Below, piece after piece: positions 36,751-49,697 of a DNA stretch of 64,000 nucleotides. The notes under the pieces were generated by a model. It searched no databases and was not told the DNA's origin. It saw only the letters and a program-made list of their open reading frames with translations. Position numbers and translations under genes: made by a program. This DNA comes from Sphagnum magellanicum (taxonomy: Eukaryota > Streptophyta > Sphagnopsida > Sphagnales > Sphagnaceae): positions 14,047,390 to 14,111,389 of the forward strand of contig CM038911.1 in assembly GCA_021904315.1 (NCBI GenBank). The letters are read 5' to 3'. Each line of letters starts with the position of its first letter. The first letter of the stretch is position 1.

Positions 36751-37833
36751 TACATTATGCAAAATTACATTTATTGAAACCACATTGCCCTACATTAAAA
36801 CTCAAAAAACAATTTGTATACAACTATTGTGGAACTATCCCTTGAGTATTACAACTATTATGTAATTATCCCCTTGAAAATATGGGGAATTAATAAATAA
36901 ATTACCATGTTAAAAAATTAGTTAGTTATATATTAGATGCAAGTGAGTTGAAATTGAATTTTTTATCTAGTAATTTGTATGCACTATACATACATCCATA
37001 GTCAACCATACATAATAATGTTATGAATTACACTATAATTGAATGTGACAATTATTTTAGAATTATTGTAAATGTGTCATTGGTGCAATAAATATGTTGC
37101 AATTAGTGTACGATGTACATGCATGTGATCATGCCACGTCTTTGCATTTCTATCATCCATTATGAGATACATTTGTACTTAGTTTTCAACTATGTTATGA
37201 TTATTATGCAACAACTTATAATTTAATAAAGACACAAATTCATATGTAATATTTTATAAATGACTATTATTTAAATAAATAAGTGTAAATCATATAATTA
37301 ATTTAAAATGAACTAATTATGTTAATTAGATTGATTATTATGGATTATTTTTCATCAAATAATAATGAAATAAATATTTATTTCAGTTCGGGATACCTAA
37401 TAACAAATTAAACCAATAATGTGCATTTGATGTGCATCATTCCCTGAGTAACAATCTTGCAATTTGCTGAGCAGTACATCTTGTCTGTTGGCAGTTTGCT
37501 CAACCAGAAACAATTGCATGGTTGATTCACACTGCATCTCAATAGTCATGTAGATCCAGACTTGTGGATGGAATGGTTCACAACATTCAAACTGCCTAGA
37601 ATGAAGGATAAAAATCTTACCCAAACTTGTTTTCCACCAATAATGAGATTGCATAAATTCTCATCAAAAGCAGCGATGGATACACACATGCATCTTCCCA
37701 CCTACAGAGAACCCAGAAGGACATTTGTGAACACCAGGAGTACACAGTAGATGCCCAAGGACCCTAGTCTTCTACGAGAAAAAATATATATCATGTTGCA
37801 ATGTATGGTTCAATGTGAGTGTGATAAGCACAG
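36751..37833. other. AT-rich stretch without recognised features
   Basis: No exon, RNA gene or clear repeat was recognised here. Confidence 0.35.
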
Positions 37834-38755
37834 TTAGAGAGTGATCTGCTTCCTTCGAGGAACGTAAGGAAGCTTGTGAGGACTGCTTGAAACGATGATA
37901 CACTGGTAAGAAGGCTTGTTATACCCTGTGAAGAAGATCACATATTCTGTTGTCAATGTAGGAAAACCCTCTTTGTGTTCTTGTAATCTGGATTCTTTGG
38001 GTTCTTTCCATTTCTGGCATCTCCTCAGCAGCAGCAGCAGCATCTTCCGATCAGAACCTGTAGCTAGATTACCCTCCTCTTCCGCCACATGATGAGGAAT
38101 ACTGTGGAATGCATCATCTGAAGGTTCCTGTGAATCGATGCTGCTGCTGCGTTCGTTGTTGCTATCTTCAACTGGTGGAGAGATTGTCTGCGACAATGAT
38201 GACGATGATTATGATACGTCGAGCTTGAAAGACATTTGCAGATGTACTAACAATCTTAGGGCTCCTGCACCACTCTCAGTGCCAATTATATCCAGGTTGT
38301 TGCTTCTTACATTGGAGATCTCTGCAAGCGCAGCAGCAGGTAATTTCATTGTTAGGTCTAAAGCAAGCATTCCCTTTGACAACACCATCTTTCTTCCCGC
38401 AACAGACAATTCTATTTGCTCCTTTTATGCGTGCTCCCATTTTCTAGATGTTGTTTGTACCTACTGCTGAAAAGCTTGCACCACAGCTATCGTCTTCTTC
38501 AGCATGAAGCTTGAAATAAGCTTCTGCAATGTGTGTTTTGTCTACACTCAAACCTCTGAAGCCAGCAGAAGAAGAAGAAGAAGTCCAGACCACAATTTTG
38601 GGGCCACCAGCAATCAACCCTAAGTCTCCTAGTCTTCCATTGTCGTTGTCGTTGTTGTTGTTCACACAGTCGCTGAATCTGTCCCTCTTGAAAGCTTTTG
38701 CTTCACAAGTTACATCAGAGATGTTGGCAGATTCCAGGAATTGTGGGCAATGAGG
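37834..38755 (-). pseudogene. Unrecognised serine-rich reading frame, probably spliced and broken
   Basis: From about 38755 a minus-strand frame reads CPQFLESANISDVTCEAK, then an Asn/Asp run and KIVVWTSSSSSAGFRGL, ending with a possible donor (GTAG|GTACAA near 38459). A candidate acceptor (CTTGCAG near 38325) leads in the matching phase into EISNVRSNNLDIIGTESGAG. The same frame runs on to an in-frame TAA at about 38207, immediately followed by Ser codons and SQTISPPVEDSNNERSSSID. It then continues through KMLLLLLRRCQKWKEPKES. The steady codon-like character on both sides of one stop suggests a pseudogene or recently disabled gene. I do not recognise the family. Low-complexity composition makes a chance open frame possible. 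Confidence 0.35.
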
Positions 38756-39671
38756 TTAGTCCTCCTCCTTTGCACGACAACCTCCCTTTTCATTCTTTTT
38801 GTTTAAAGAGAGTTTGCTGCTGCTCCCTCTTAAGAGCTTTGCTTCAAAAGAGATTTAGAGATGTCATTTATTGATGGCAAATGCTGTCAGGATTGTTGTC
38901 CAGAACTTTTGACTTTTCTATCTCAAAGTTCCCAAAATTGCCAGTACTCACTCATCCAGCTCAATCAATTGGGTCTGCGCCCCCAGGAGGGGAAAAAATG
39001 TGGGTTGTCAAGACTGTGATACGGTTGATGCAAGGAATTCCTCTTCGCTAGTTTTTTACTCACAAGAAAGAGAGCTAGCTAGCATGGTGAAGCAAATGCA
39101 GGGCTATGGATGGTTTCCTGAAACCTTTAGCAATGTGTGGGTTGACTCTTACATCTGTGTGAAAAAACATGTCAAATTGTTGTTAAAGACTCAGGGAACC
39201 TTCTTAAACAGGCACATGAAGATTTTGAACATTGGGTTTGACAAGAATATCCATGCTAACACAAATTCTTTAATGCTATTTTAACAGGACTTGTTGCTCT
39301 GAGTGCGGGAGTGACCATAGAATTGATTTTTCACTTCAATGCTTTTGAGTCTCATTTTACTATGTCCAATTTGAACATTGAAGTGGGTGGGTTGAGGCAG
39401 AGTTGAAAGATGCAGTAGTTATTACAAGCCATCGGTTTTCTTCTGAAAGCAAAGAATGCAAAGGACTGGGAAACTGGATCCCAGGGTCAAATTGTCAAGG
39501 ACATGCACAAATGACCTCAAAGATCTCAAGTCCTGAGTAACATTATCTATGTCAATAAGCCATTCTATCCAAATACTTTCAGAGCTCTTAAATACATTCC
39601 TTGCAGATTAGATACTTAAAACCAGCATCTGCATTAGAATGTGATACCAGCATGGTAAGGCTTGTTGAATC

Positions 39672-39709
<38 letters not shown>

Positions 39710-42249
39710 GTCATGGATTCTCATCATTATATTTCTAGTGTTGGAGAGGTAGCTGTTCCATAACAAAGAACTGAACTTGATGTTCAACTGCAGGTCTCCA
39801 AACGGGATTGAGTGTGATCACAGACTGGAGGCTAAGTTCCCTCGAGAAGGCTAAGTTCTCAACCTTCCTAAGGTTTCCAACAAAACCACAATCTGTCAAT
39901 GCTGAATGTTTTGATTGATGGTTCTGGTTGAAAAACCAAATTCCACATCCTTTCTCCAAAGCTAACATGAAGGACAATAGATCAGCTTTACAGTCACCCA
40001 AATGCTTGACTAATGCTTTCTATGATATGTAGGAGATTTCAACCTTGGATCTGGGTTTGATGTGCAAGACAAAACTTGGTTCAGTTTTGGAGGAGCTAGT
40101 ACCACAGGTAGCATTGCCAGAAAGCAAAGTCTCTTCTGGTGCCTCCGGTCAACTCAGTGCCAAATCATGGACATAAGAGCAGACTCAGTGATCAACCAAA
40201 ATGAAAAGTTGCCAGAGAATTTTTAAAACAAGTCCTTGGGTGAGGATGCACTCCTCATAGCATTGAAGTAGGTATTTGTTCATGGATCAAAAAGCAAAAA
40301 TTGTTACTTGTTATGAACCTATTGGCTCACCACAAGTTTGCCAAAAGTATCAGTGGTGAACATTTTCAAGATAGAAGTTCTCAGAGTGAAATGCAAAAAC
40401 CCAAGGCATGTTTCCTAGCTCGAGGGTTTCCTTGTTCCTCGAGATTGAACAAAATGGGCAAAAGTTCTGAGATATGACTAGGATGAGTTAAGCATAAAAT
40501 TAAGATAGACAATCTTTGGATGCTTGATAAAGTCAGTGAAATAGACTGGTTCAGCTACATGCACTGAGAGATGCATATTTCCAGACATGTTGTGAGCAGT
40601 TCTTTGAAATATGAACTTCCTCAATTCTTTTAATTGAATTGAGAAAATTTCAGGCATCATGATACAAACCCCTCATGTTTCAAGTTTCTGTTGCATTTCT
40701 GTAAGTAATTGAATCCACCGCTATGCTGGTTAACACTCAAGAGGCTGCTGATAAACAAAGAGTCAATCATATCCTCGTTCAAGCTACTTTGGCTACATTC
40801 TAGAACCTATTGTCTAAATATGGCGATTTCAATTTTTCTTCTTCACAATGTGGCAATTTTGGGCCTTTTTCTTCTTTTCCCACAAAAAGCCTTTGTATCT
40901 GTTGCACTGGCTTTTTTGGGGTTGCCAGGATGGGAAAATTCACCAAAAACAAAAACATTGAAGCATGCAATATTTGCAACCTGAACTGCTTAGGTACTAC
41001 TGCAAACAAGAGACACAGTCATTGTAAACAGAAAAAAGGGTGAAAACAGATCCTAGTCCATCTTGAATGAACATTGTTGTATAAAGCATAAAAACCTAAG
41101 CAATTTTTATCTATTGTAGTTGTAGTTGCCTACACCAAAGAACCCAATTTGTTTGATGTTGCAGTAGACACTCTAGACTTAAAGCAAGCAGACAGTTGGA
41201 TAGTTGATGTGGTATAGTGTTTTCTGTGTTGGTATTAATAACATCCATTAGCTGGATGTGCTTTTGGTTTAGTGTTGAAGGCAATGAAATTTGATGGGTT
41301 TATAAATGTTTAACACATTTTAATAGATATTGAGACCATGAATTTTTGGGTATAATGCAGTATGTATTGTGCTACATTTTAACATGTGTTTATATTTCTA
41401 CATTTGCAGAAACTTTTGTGACAGTAGTTTAGGGTTATAGTCCAGGGGAAAGTGGGATTCTAAGGGGTGCTTCCGATGTTGGTAGTTTGGGTTGATTTGG
41501 AAATGCAAGCAGTTGTTGAGGCACTAGCATGTAGAATGTAGGTTGATCATTACAGGGTTGAAAGACCAGCATGTCTGCAATGGAGTCTTGGAGCAGTCAT
41601 TACAATTTAATTACAATTGTCATAAAACAATATTCTATAACATGCATATCACTATAAGACTATGGCAATGGTATGGAGTTCGACAAAACAATACTTTATC
41701 AATAACTGAAAATATAGATTAAACAAAAACAACAATTTAAGTACACAAAATATTATGCACCTACAAATACAAATCCATACCCACATTTGATGTCTTGGAT
41801 TTCCTTGGCTACATCTAAATGTGCATGTGCTTAGTTGTTTTGTCCTTTAGATGATTCTATTTTTGAACAAGGGGCTTTAGGATTCCTCTATGCCTTCTAA
41901 AAGTGTTATCACCAAGAGCAGATGGAAACAAAGGGTTTATGTCAGGGTGTTCAAAACCAGTAATCCCTTTAGCTATCATGTCTTATTGTTTGCATTTCAA
42001 CACCTTCAACCCTAAAAGTAAATGTAAATGCAACACAGGAATTTCAATGGATGTGGTTTTTGTGTCATGAAATACTTGGTCAATGAAGTCGTTTAGGTCA
42101 ATTGTTTTGACCTAGGCAATAGCGGTTGTCATCTCCAAGCTATTAATGTCTTCATTTTTATCTTCAATGTCATTTTTTTATTAAGGAGGCCATTAGAAAC
42201 CATTTGTCTAGTTGATGGAGGACCCTTGTTTACTCCATGGAATGTGCTT
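38756..42249. other. Intergenic stretch with repeats
   Basis: Contains a (CT)n microsatellite at about 39674-39710 and, at 40781-40865, a copy of the interior of the TIR element at 3547-4090. No gene was recognised. Confidence 0.4.
40781..40865. repeat. Copy of the interior of the 3.5-4.1 kb TIR element
   Basis: TTTGGCTACATTCTAGAACC and TAAATATGGCGAT here correspond to TTTGGCTACATGCTAGAACC and TAAATATGGTGAT at 3629-3668. A later (A)ATGTGGC block follows in both. Confidence 0.65.
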
Positions 42250-43870
42250 GTATCCCTAACAATGGCAAAGTCTAGAATGTTAAGGTGTAGGATTTTGAAT
42301 ACCTTCATGACATGTTGGCATGTAATTCCTTGTTCTGCAAGTAGGCAATTGCATTGTGGCCACTCATATGATGGAGCGTGAATGGTCCATACTTTGGGTG
42401 TGTGGTTGATGGATGCAATAAATGCAATGTCCTCGCCATCATGACATAATAAGACATTGGAATCAAGAATATCTCAAGCCCTTAGCATAAGTGAAGCAAC
42501 AATGCCTTTTTGTTTTTCACACACCTGAAAATCTTGCATTACACACCATACTAGTAGTGAGTAATAACACCTCCAACAAGATGGAAAATCAACCAATCCA
42601 TTATACGTCCAATAAATTGTTCTTTGGAAGAACAAAAGATTTGTTTCATGTTGCTATGGAATGATTCCATAGCTGCATTGGTGTCATGCCCTGCATGTGG
42701 AATGTTACAATTACCAACACACCACATTATCACCTTGTGTGTCCAAAGGTCTTTAAGGTATGCAATGAATTGAAATGCATTGGGGTAATTGGTTGGCATA
42801 ACGTCTATTTGTAGTTGTGCCCACAAAATAGGATCATGATCCAATGGAATGCTCATGAATACATGATCTTCCCCAAAGTAGATAATACTTTTGTTCAATC
42901 TTTTGTACTTGCAATTTTTTTTACAACATTTTTTCCCCATGCTTTGTCCACATGCCACAAACATTAAAAAAATTTGGCCCTTGGCCAAACATTGCTGCAT
43001 GGGAAAACATCAACTGTAGAAATTAGGATTTGTAATAGTCTAATAAAATGTCTATGAATGTCAATATGGCATGAAATATACCATGCTTTGATGAAAAATA
43101 ATGCTATGCAAAATAAACATAATTTGTGGCAAAATATGTTGTGCAACAAAGTATGATTTACCACACTATTTTGTTTTGCAACAAACTATTCACTATAAAA
43201 CACAATCAATAAACATGGAATTATAGTAGGTACATTTTAGGAAATCAAATTTCAACACATTGATTTCAGCTTGAGCATTGTCAACAAGGATAACATTAAG
43301 CATCCAATTGCTTGGCATACATTTTGATAGCGCTCGAAGAACTAGGTCCAAGTCACTTTCTCAACTTTTTCCAATGACATGAATGCAATTGGTATCCCAT
43401 TTTGTCATTCATCAAACACCATTAGGGTGTACAAAGGGTACCACAAATAACATGAAGCCAACATTAGTTACAATGTTATGGAACACATTAATTATGGGGC
43501 ATTTCATACAATAGCAAGAGTGGTGTACCTTGCTTTGATTAGTACCAAATGTTGCATCAAAAAATATTGAATTACCTTGCCCAATTTTTTGCAAAATTTC
43601 TAATTGCCATGGAGTTTGGATTCCCAATGTGAACAAAATGTCATCTTGGTTCATGAATTGATGTCCATAGGGGCATGTTGAAAATTTTAAAAACCAAATC
43701 AGGATTTTCTAGAACCCACATATTGACATTGATGGGGTCCTTGTGGTGTTTTTGCCATTGTTCATCAACTCACATTTTTGCCAAGTTTCTCACATTGGAC
43801 AGGAGAACAACAGTGTTTCGGGTTACAAGTTCATTTTTCAATGCCATCTTTCTAACATGTGTTTTGTGAT
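42250..43870 (-). pseudogene. Decayed MULE-type transposase with SWIM zinc finger
   Basis: Reading the minus strand downward, I see: about 43800-43680 a frame ending MWVLENPDLVFKIF; after a frameshift near 43670, QDDILFTLGIQTPWQLE and FFDATFGTNQ (first DDE-type Asp); near 43300, in another frame, ILVDNAQAEINVL (second Asp); at 43000-42551 an open frame with ILWAQLQIDVMPTN and HDTNAAMESFHSNMK (candidate Glu). Then VWTIHAPSYEWPQCNC and GITCQHVMKVFKIL follow at about 42400-42270, a C-x-C ... C-x-H SWIM finger. This order is that of Mutator-like transposases. Several frame changes and stops show it is dead. Such proteins cut and paste DNA in the nucleus. No terminal repeats were found, so the element's edges are not defined. 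Confidence 0.8.
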
Positions 43871-46800
43871 GAATCATTACTTGAGTTGGGAATAGGCCTT
43901 GCTTTAACATCCCCATTAGGTGTGCCTTCATACCATCTGATAGTTGGGAACCTAGAGCATGTCGATATCCAAGAACATTTTTCCCATGGCATACTTAACC
44001 CTCCTTGTTTTTATGTTTTGCACTTAGGTGTATCAAAGGCTTTGGTGTAAATATGGTTGCTTTGTAATCAAAGCTTTTTGACAACCATGCTTAATGGACA
44101 TACCAGACATTGTCATTGAAATACGAGTTTTCTATTGTGATTAATGGCTAGATTTCGGGAACTCCACCATACCTTTTTCCCCTTTTTCTTGCTAGTTGTT
44201 CCATTCATTTAATGATGTTTTTGTTCTTGTTGTGTAGACAATAATAGCTTTTGCATGTCCTTTGGGAGTACATTAGTGTAATGTTTGGGTCCAAAGTTAC
44301 AAGAAAACCTAACACACAATGACATAAGCAATGAGCTCCAAATTCACATCTAGCCTTGAATATGAAATGCATCCACATAATATTTAGTTATTTTAAAAAT
44401 TGAAATGTGAATGGTCACAATAGAATGGGACAATTAATACCTCAATTCAATATATATATCATGAAATGATGTTTAATAAAAACTTTTACAAGATTATAGA
44501 ATCAAGGACAACACCAAATCTTTGCAAAAGACATAGAATTTGAAAAGAAAAGGGAAATTTGAAGGAGTATATTACAACGTGACAACCAACATTGCTAATA
44601 TCGGCATATGGTTAATAGTGCCAAAATTGCAAAACCAAAACACACCACATCGAAAACTTAAGCCAAAACAAAAGTGCAAAACAAAGACTACCATAGATAA
44701 AATGTTTTGCTCTTTATTTCCTCACCTAAAAACAAGCGACATAGAGTTGGCTCTTGGGTGTGTCAATGTGTTTGGGGGATTGCAAAGCTTTTGCTCCTTT
44801 GTCCTTGTAAATTTGCAAGGGAATTTTGGATTGTTTTGTTCCCCTTGCATAAAATGCTCAAGCCAATCCCATGGAATGATCACAATTTCAGTTTGCTTAT
44901 GAAGATTGTGCCTAGATGTAACATGAAGTAATCATGCAATATGATTTTTCTCAAATGGTCCAAGAGGAGGTGATTGCACTATCTCCTTCAATGCTTCAAT
45001 TAAATCCCTTTCCTTTGAAGCAATAAAAGGTTCACTCTATAGGATTTATGGGATTCCTACATCATCCACAACCACATTATAATAATCTTTGTTTGACATT
45101 GCATAAAAGAAATCATAAACCCTAAAAAGAATATTTGTTCCAAGATAGTGATTTGGAAGCTTTAATGAAGAAGACTAAAAATCACCGTTCTAGTGTAGAA
45201 TTACAATAGACACTAAAATCCATATTGTCCAAATTATGCCACATTTCCAACAAGAAAGTAAGGTAAGTAAACCCTAAGTCCTTTAAATGAACAAACATAG
45301 TGGAATTTGAAAAATAGTAAGTTCTACTACAATTTCTTCTTCCCTCATAACAAGGTCAAAAGCTAAACCTTCAAATGTGGGTTGTACTAGTGTGACAACA
45401 ATGAAAACACAAATGTTTTCATTTTTTATAAAATAAAAATAAGCAAATTGAAATCCTATTTTGGAAACTTGAATGGAATTTGCAAGCAAGGATATTGGAA
45501 AGAATATTGAGGAAGCACTAGATTTTGATAAGCAAAGCAAGGTCAGCAAACCCTAAACATTGGAGATGATGCGTTAGAACATAAGTGAAAGGGAAGGTTG
45601 TTATTTTGACTTCCTGGGATGGAATTGGAAAATATTGAACATTCTACAATTAAATACATGTAAAAAACACAAATTATTGCCTTGGTATTTCATCACCAAA
45701 TGCAATTTTGATGCATTTGTTTGTAAGCTTGCAAGAAATCTTAGTTTACAACTGTAATGCAAACTAGTTTATGGAAGTAAAATGTTGGGGATAAAAAACA
45801 ACTTCTGCATATGGGTTTTGAAGCAAATCATGAGTTTCAATCAAAAAAGATGAGGTTAGGTTTCAAGGTACCTACTGGGTTTACTCTGCTTTCAAATGTT
45901 TGGTTCAAATGCTTGGTTGTGGGTGTCTCAAGAACCTTATCCCAAATTTGCTAATGTTAGATGGGTTTTAAATTTGACCTCCAACTCTGCCATTTTTGAC
46001 ACACTGTTCAAATTCTTCAAATTCCTTGGTCGTTTGAAGATTTATTATTCAAGCAAGCAACATAACAATCCAAGCTTGTAGTTGACGAGGAAAAAATCTC
46101 TGTTGATTTGACTTATCAACAGAACACAAAATTTTTTTGTCTATGGCCATAGCATTTGAAGGCTTTCAACGATGCTTGAGATGTTCTAAGAACGACAATG
46201 AGAGGGGCCCGCATGTGTGACATGGAAGGCCCGGTGGTGGGGCATTGCGACCTGAAACAAGCACTGGACATAGCTTGATGGGGGGTATTTCATGTCTCAC
46301 CATGGTTAGTAGGAAACTGGAACCCAACATAAAACCAATTTGGACTTATTTGAAGCAAATTGAATCCTTGAGTTGGACCTTTTGTTGGACCCTAGCTTGT
46401 TGCATCTTGGTCCTTCAAATCATGAGCTCTCTTTTATTTAGGTCCTTTTAGTCAATGTAATTTATTTTTTTGGTTCAAGCCAATTGATTATCCCTCTAAA
46501 TGATGCCATGTAAGTTTAGCCTCAATTTGCCACTTTTTGGTCTTGGACCCTCATCTAAAGGCCATGCGTTCAATTTACAACTTGTATCCAATAGGATTGC
46601 TCTATTTCATTGAACCCTCATTTAAAGTGGCCCTTAGACTACAAACTTTCAAGGGTCAGTTGACAAAGCACCTTTGCCACATGGCAGAACGGAAGTGTGT
46701 AAGGTACTGTACATACCAGAAAATGGTGAAGGTGGTGAGGGAAGAAGTGATGTTGGTGTGCCAGAGAAAACTCAAAAAAAGCCTTCAGAAATATATATGT

Positions 46801-49060
46801 ATGCCATCAACTTCTATTTTATTGCCATGTCAGCAAAACACTTTCCACAACAGCGACACGTCATAGACAGACTCCCCATGCAATATACCCAAGTGGCTAT
46901 TTTTCTGATGTCAGCCAATCAAGAATTGCCACTTGTTACATTCACAGAACAGCCAACGCCACACCCGTTCCATCAAATAGAGGGGAAATAAAGGTTTCTC
47001 TTTATGATATGCTTCTTGTGATTAGTGCGGGGCTTTAGAACGTGACTTGTTCCTACGCTCCCATTGTGACCGAATTTGGGTTTTGTTCTTATGGCTCTGA
47101 CTTGGGTCTTCTCTCTTTGTTCCTCCTTTTCCCCATTTGCTAGGTGCTTCGTTTAATGAAATTTGCCAAGGTTTCATCATCATTGAAAAAAAAGAAAAAG
47201 GCCAAAAGCTCATCTAACATAATATGATGTCTGTATGTGCTACCCAGGTTCTCAAAGCATATATTTTATACTTACCCTTTTTTGGCCTTATATTGAGACC
47301 CACAATTTGTGCCCTTGCCATTAACCTAGGTCATAAATGGTAAAAAAATAGAGGTAGGCATAGAAATTCTTGGGACCCAATGAGGTGAGCCAACATGCAC
47401 CCCAAGGAGCCCAACTTTTTTCTTTGTGGGTGGAGTGGTGTTGGATTCTTTGGGATTTTGTTGTTGCCTATGTGACTGCTCCAAATCTTGATTGGTTTTG
47501 TTTTTGAGATCGGTCAATCAAAGATGCCCATCACAAATGGAAATTTTTAAAAACTTTGGGCACCTCCTCACACAACTAATTAGGTCATACAAATCATACT
47601 ATGCACACTAAACTATAGATAATTATGTAGTTTAGTTAAATTTTTTTGGAAAGAGAAAGGAAAAACTTAGTTTGTTACATTGACAAAAACCAAGAAGAGT
47701 CACCTGAAAAAACGGAAACGATTAAAGAACAATAAAAATCAGTCATACCTTGATTAACGGCCACTTCTATGGCAGCATAGGTACTCACTCACTCACTCAC
47801 TCTATCCTGAGTTGTTTCCTCACAAATTGTCACACCAGGTGTCCAATTTTGCAGCTAAAGGAGAAAGTGTAAAAAAATGCTCTAGGCTTTAGACCACACT
47901 CCGTGTGAGGAAGGTGGGTTCGGTGGCCATCTCAAAACCAAGCCATCAATCTATCACCTCAACTGAGTTACCTGACCATGTGTGTTTTTAGCTGCCACAA
48001 AGTCACCACCTCCAGCTATTTTGTAAAAGGGGGTGGACAGGTTGTAACCTACCATGTGTTAACAAACCAACCATGAGTTAACAGCTGTGAATTCTAAAAC
48101 ACTAACTTGCATGTTATAGGACTGACTAACCAACCAACCAACCATGTCTTAACAAAAACAACCAACCCCGTCTTTAACAAAAACAACTCTGTGAAGATGG
48201 CAAGAAACATGTGCAAAATACAATACACATGCAAGGGAAGGGTTGTTGTTGTTGTGCAATATTAGGGATTCAGACCCTGTCAAAATTTCAAAGGATTGGG
48301 TCTCTGTCAAAATTGAAGAGTTCCCAAAGTGAGACGCCGTCACTCACAACAATAAGAAGAATAATGCTAACTTGTTGGCAAACTTGTTTTTTTAAGTCTA
48401 GAGATGAAAATTCTTGACATTACTTAAAAGTTTTTCAAAAGATTTTCAATGTTCAAGTGGCACTTTGTATGCTCCATGTTTGGGTACTAACTAATGAGCG
48501 CAGATTCTACATCATCAAACACTTTGGAAGGGTTACCGATTAGTCATTCGACTCCGTAGATGTACTCTTCTAACCACAATCATCAATCATCCACCAAAAT
48601 ACCGGTTTTAGATAAAACCCACTTTTCACAAACAGAAAGAAAAAGTTCAATTTGTAAAATATTTCCATCCTTTCCTATCCCATCCATCCATCTCCTCAAA
48701 GCCAGTCTTTTGACAACTTTGGTGTTGCCAAGTCTGCCTACCAAGTATGACTGAAACTGAAGAGGTAGTGCCTCACGTGTGTCTTATGCAAAAATTGGAA
48801 ATCAAAAAATGAAACTGAAGTTGAAAAAAAATTAAAATGAAGTTGAAAAAAATGAAAATGAAGTTGAGTGGTGTGCTAGTTAGTAGGGAGTAAGTTGTTA
48901 TTATTGGGTGAAATAATAAGTGAGCACAAAATTAGGCATGGAATTGGGCATGAAATTAGGGTTGGGCATCGGAATGGGAGAAAGTGGCGGAGAAAGGAGA
49001 AGAATGGGCAGTTAGGAATGAGCCATGTAGGTTGACTCCTGCAGCACGCAACTGCACTTG
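43871..49060. other. Intergenic stretch without recognised genes
   Basis: The part next to 43.9 kb may be further transposase-element DNA. Small CACT (about 47786-47800) and AACC (about 48127-48145) repeats occur. No exon chain or RNA gene was recognised. Confidence 0.35.
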
Positions 49061-49697
49061 CCACCTCTCGTGTCGTGTCGTGTCGTGTCGTCTCTCTCTC
49101 TCTTTCAGTCTCTTTGTTTCTTTCTCATCACTTTTCCTTCTTTTTTTTGCTGTTGTTGTCTGCATCACTCTATAATTATTTTCCTTTTGTTTTTCACCGC
49201 CATTTTCATCTGCACAAATAGAGTTCCCTTTCTGTTGCTGCTTCCTTACTCTTGAGCTTTCTTGTACCGTTTCCTTGCTTTCAACACTTTCATAACAAGA
49301 CGCCACCGTATTTCTTAAAAGCCAAAAAGCAAGGAAGAGCGAGAGAAAGAGACTGAGAAACACTCGGAGAGAGAGACACACACACACACACAGACTTCCT
49401 CCCATACTGTGATGTGATTACCAGGGAGAAAACAAATTCTTCTGTGCTTCAGTTGACAATGAATGTTCAGGACCGCAGGAATTTGGAACTGCTAGCTTCT
49501 TTTAGTGGCGGAGGACGAGATCTTGGTTCAGCAGCTTGAGTTTTATAGGGTAAAAACGGTGTGACAATAGACTGAGAAAGAAAAAACAGAAATAAGGAAG
49601 GTGCGATTTACAGAGACACGAGAACAACAGGTACAAATCCAGCGCTGGATTGTGTCCAACTGAGGACACGGACGCGGACTGAAAAAGTTCATAATAA
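49061..49697 (+). promoter_or_regulatory. Likely leader/promoter region of the STAY-GREEN gene
   Basis: The segment just upstream of the STAY-GREEN start includes GTCGT tandem copies (about 49070-49090) followed by a CT-rich run (49090-49160), and a (GA/CA)n run at about 49365-49392. CT-rich tracts are frequent in plant leaders. A transcription start and TATA box could not be fixed. Confidence 0.35.
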
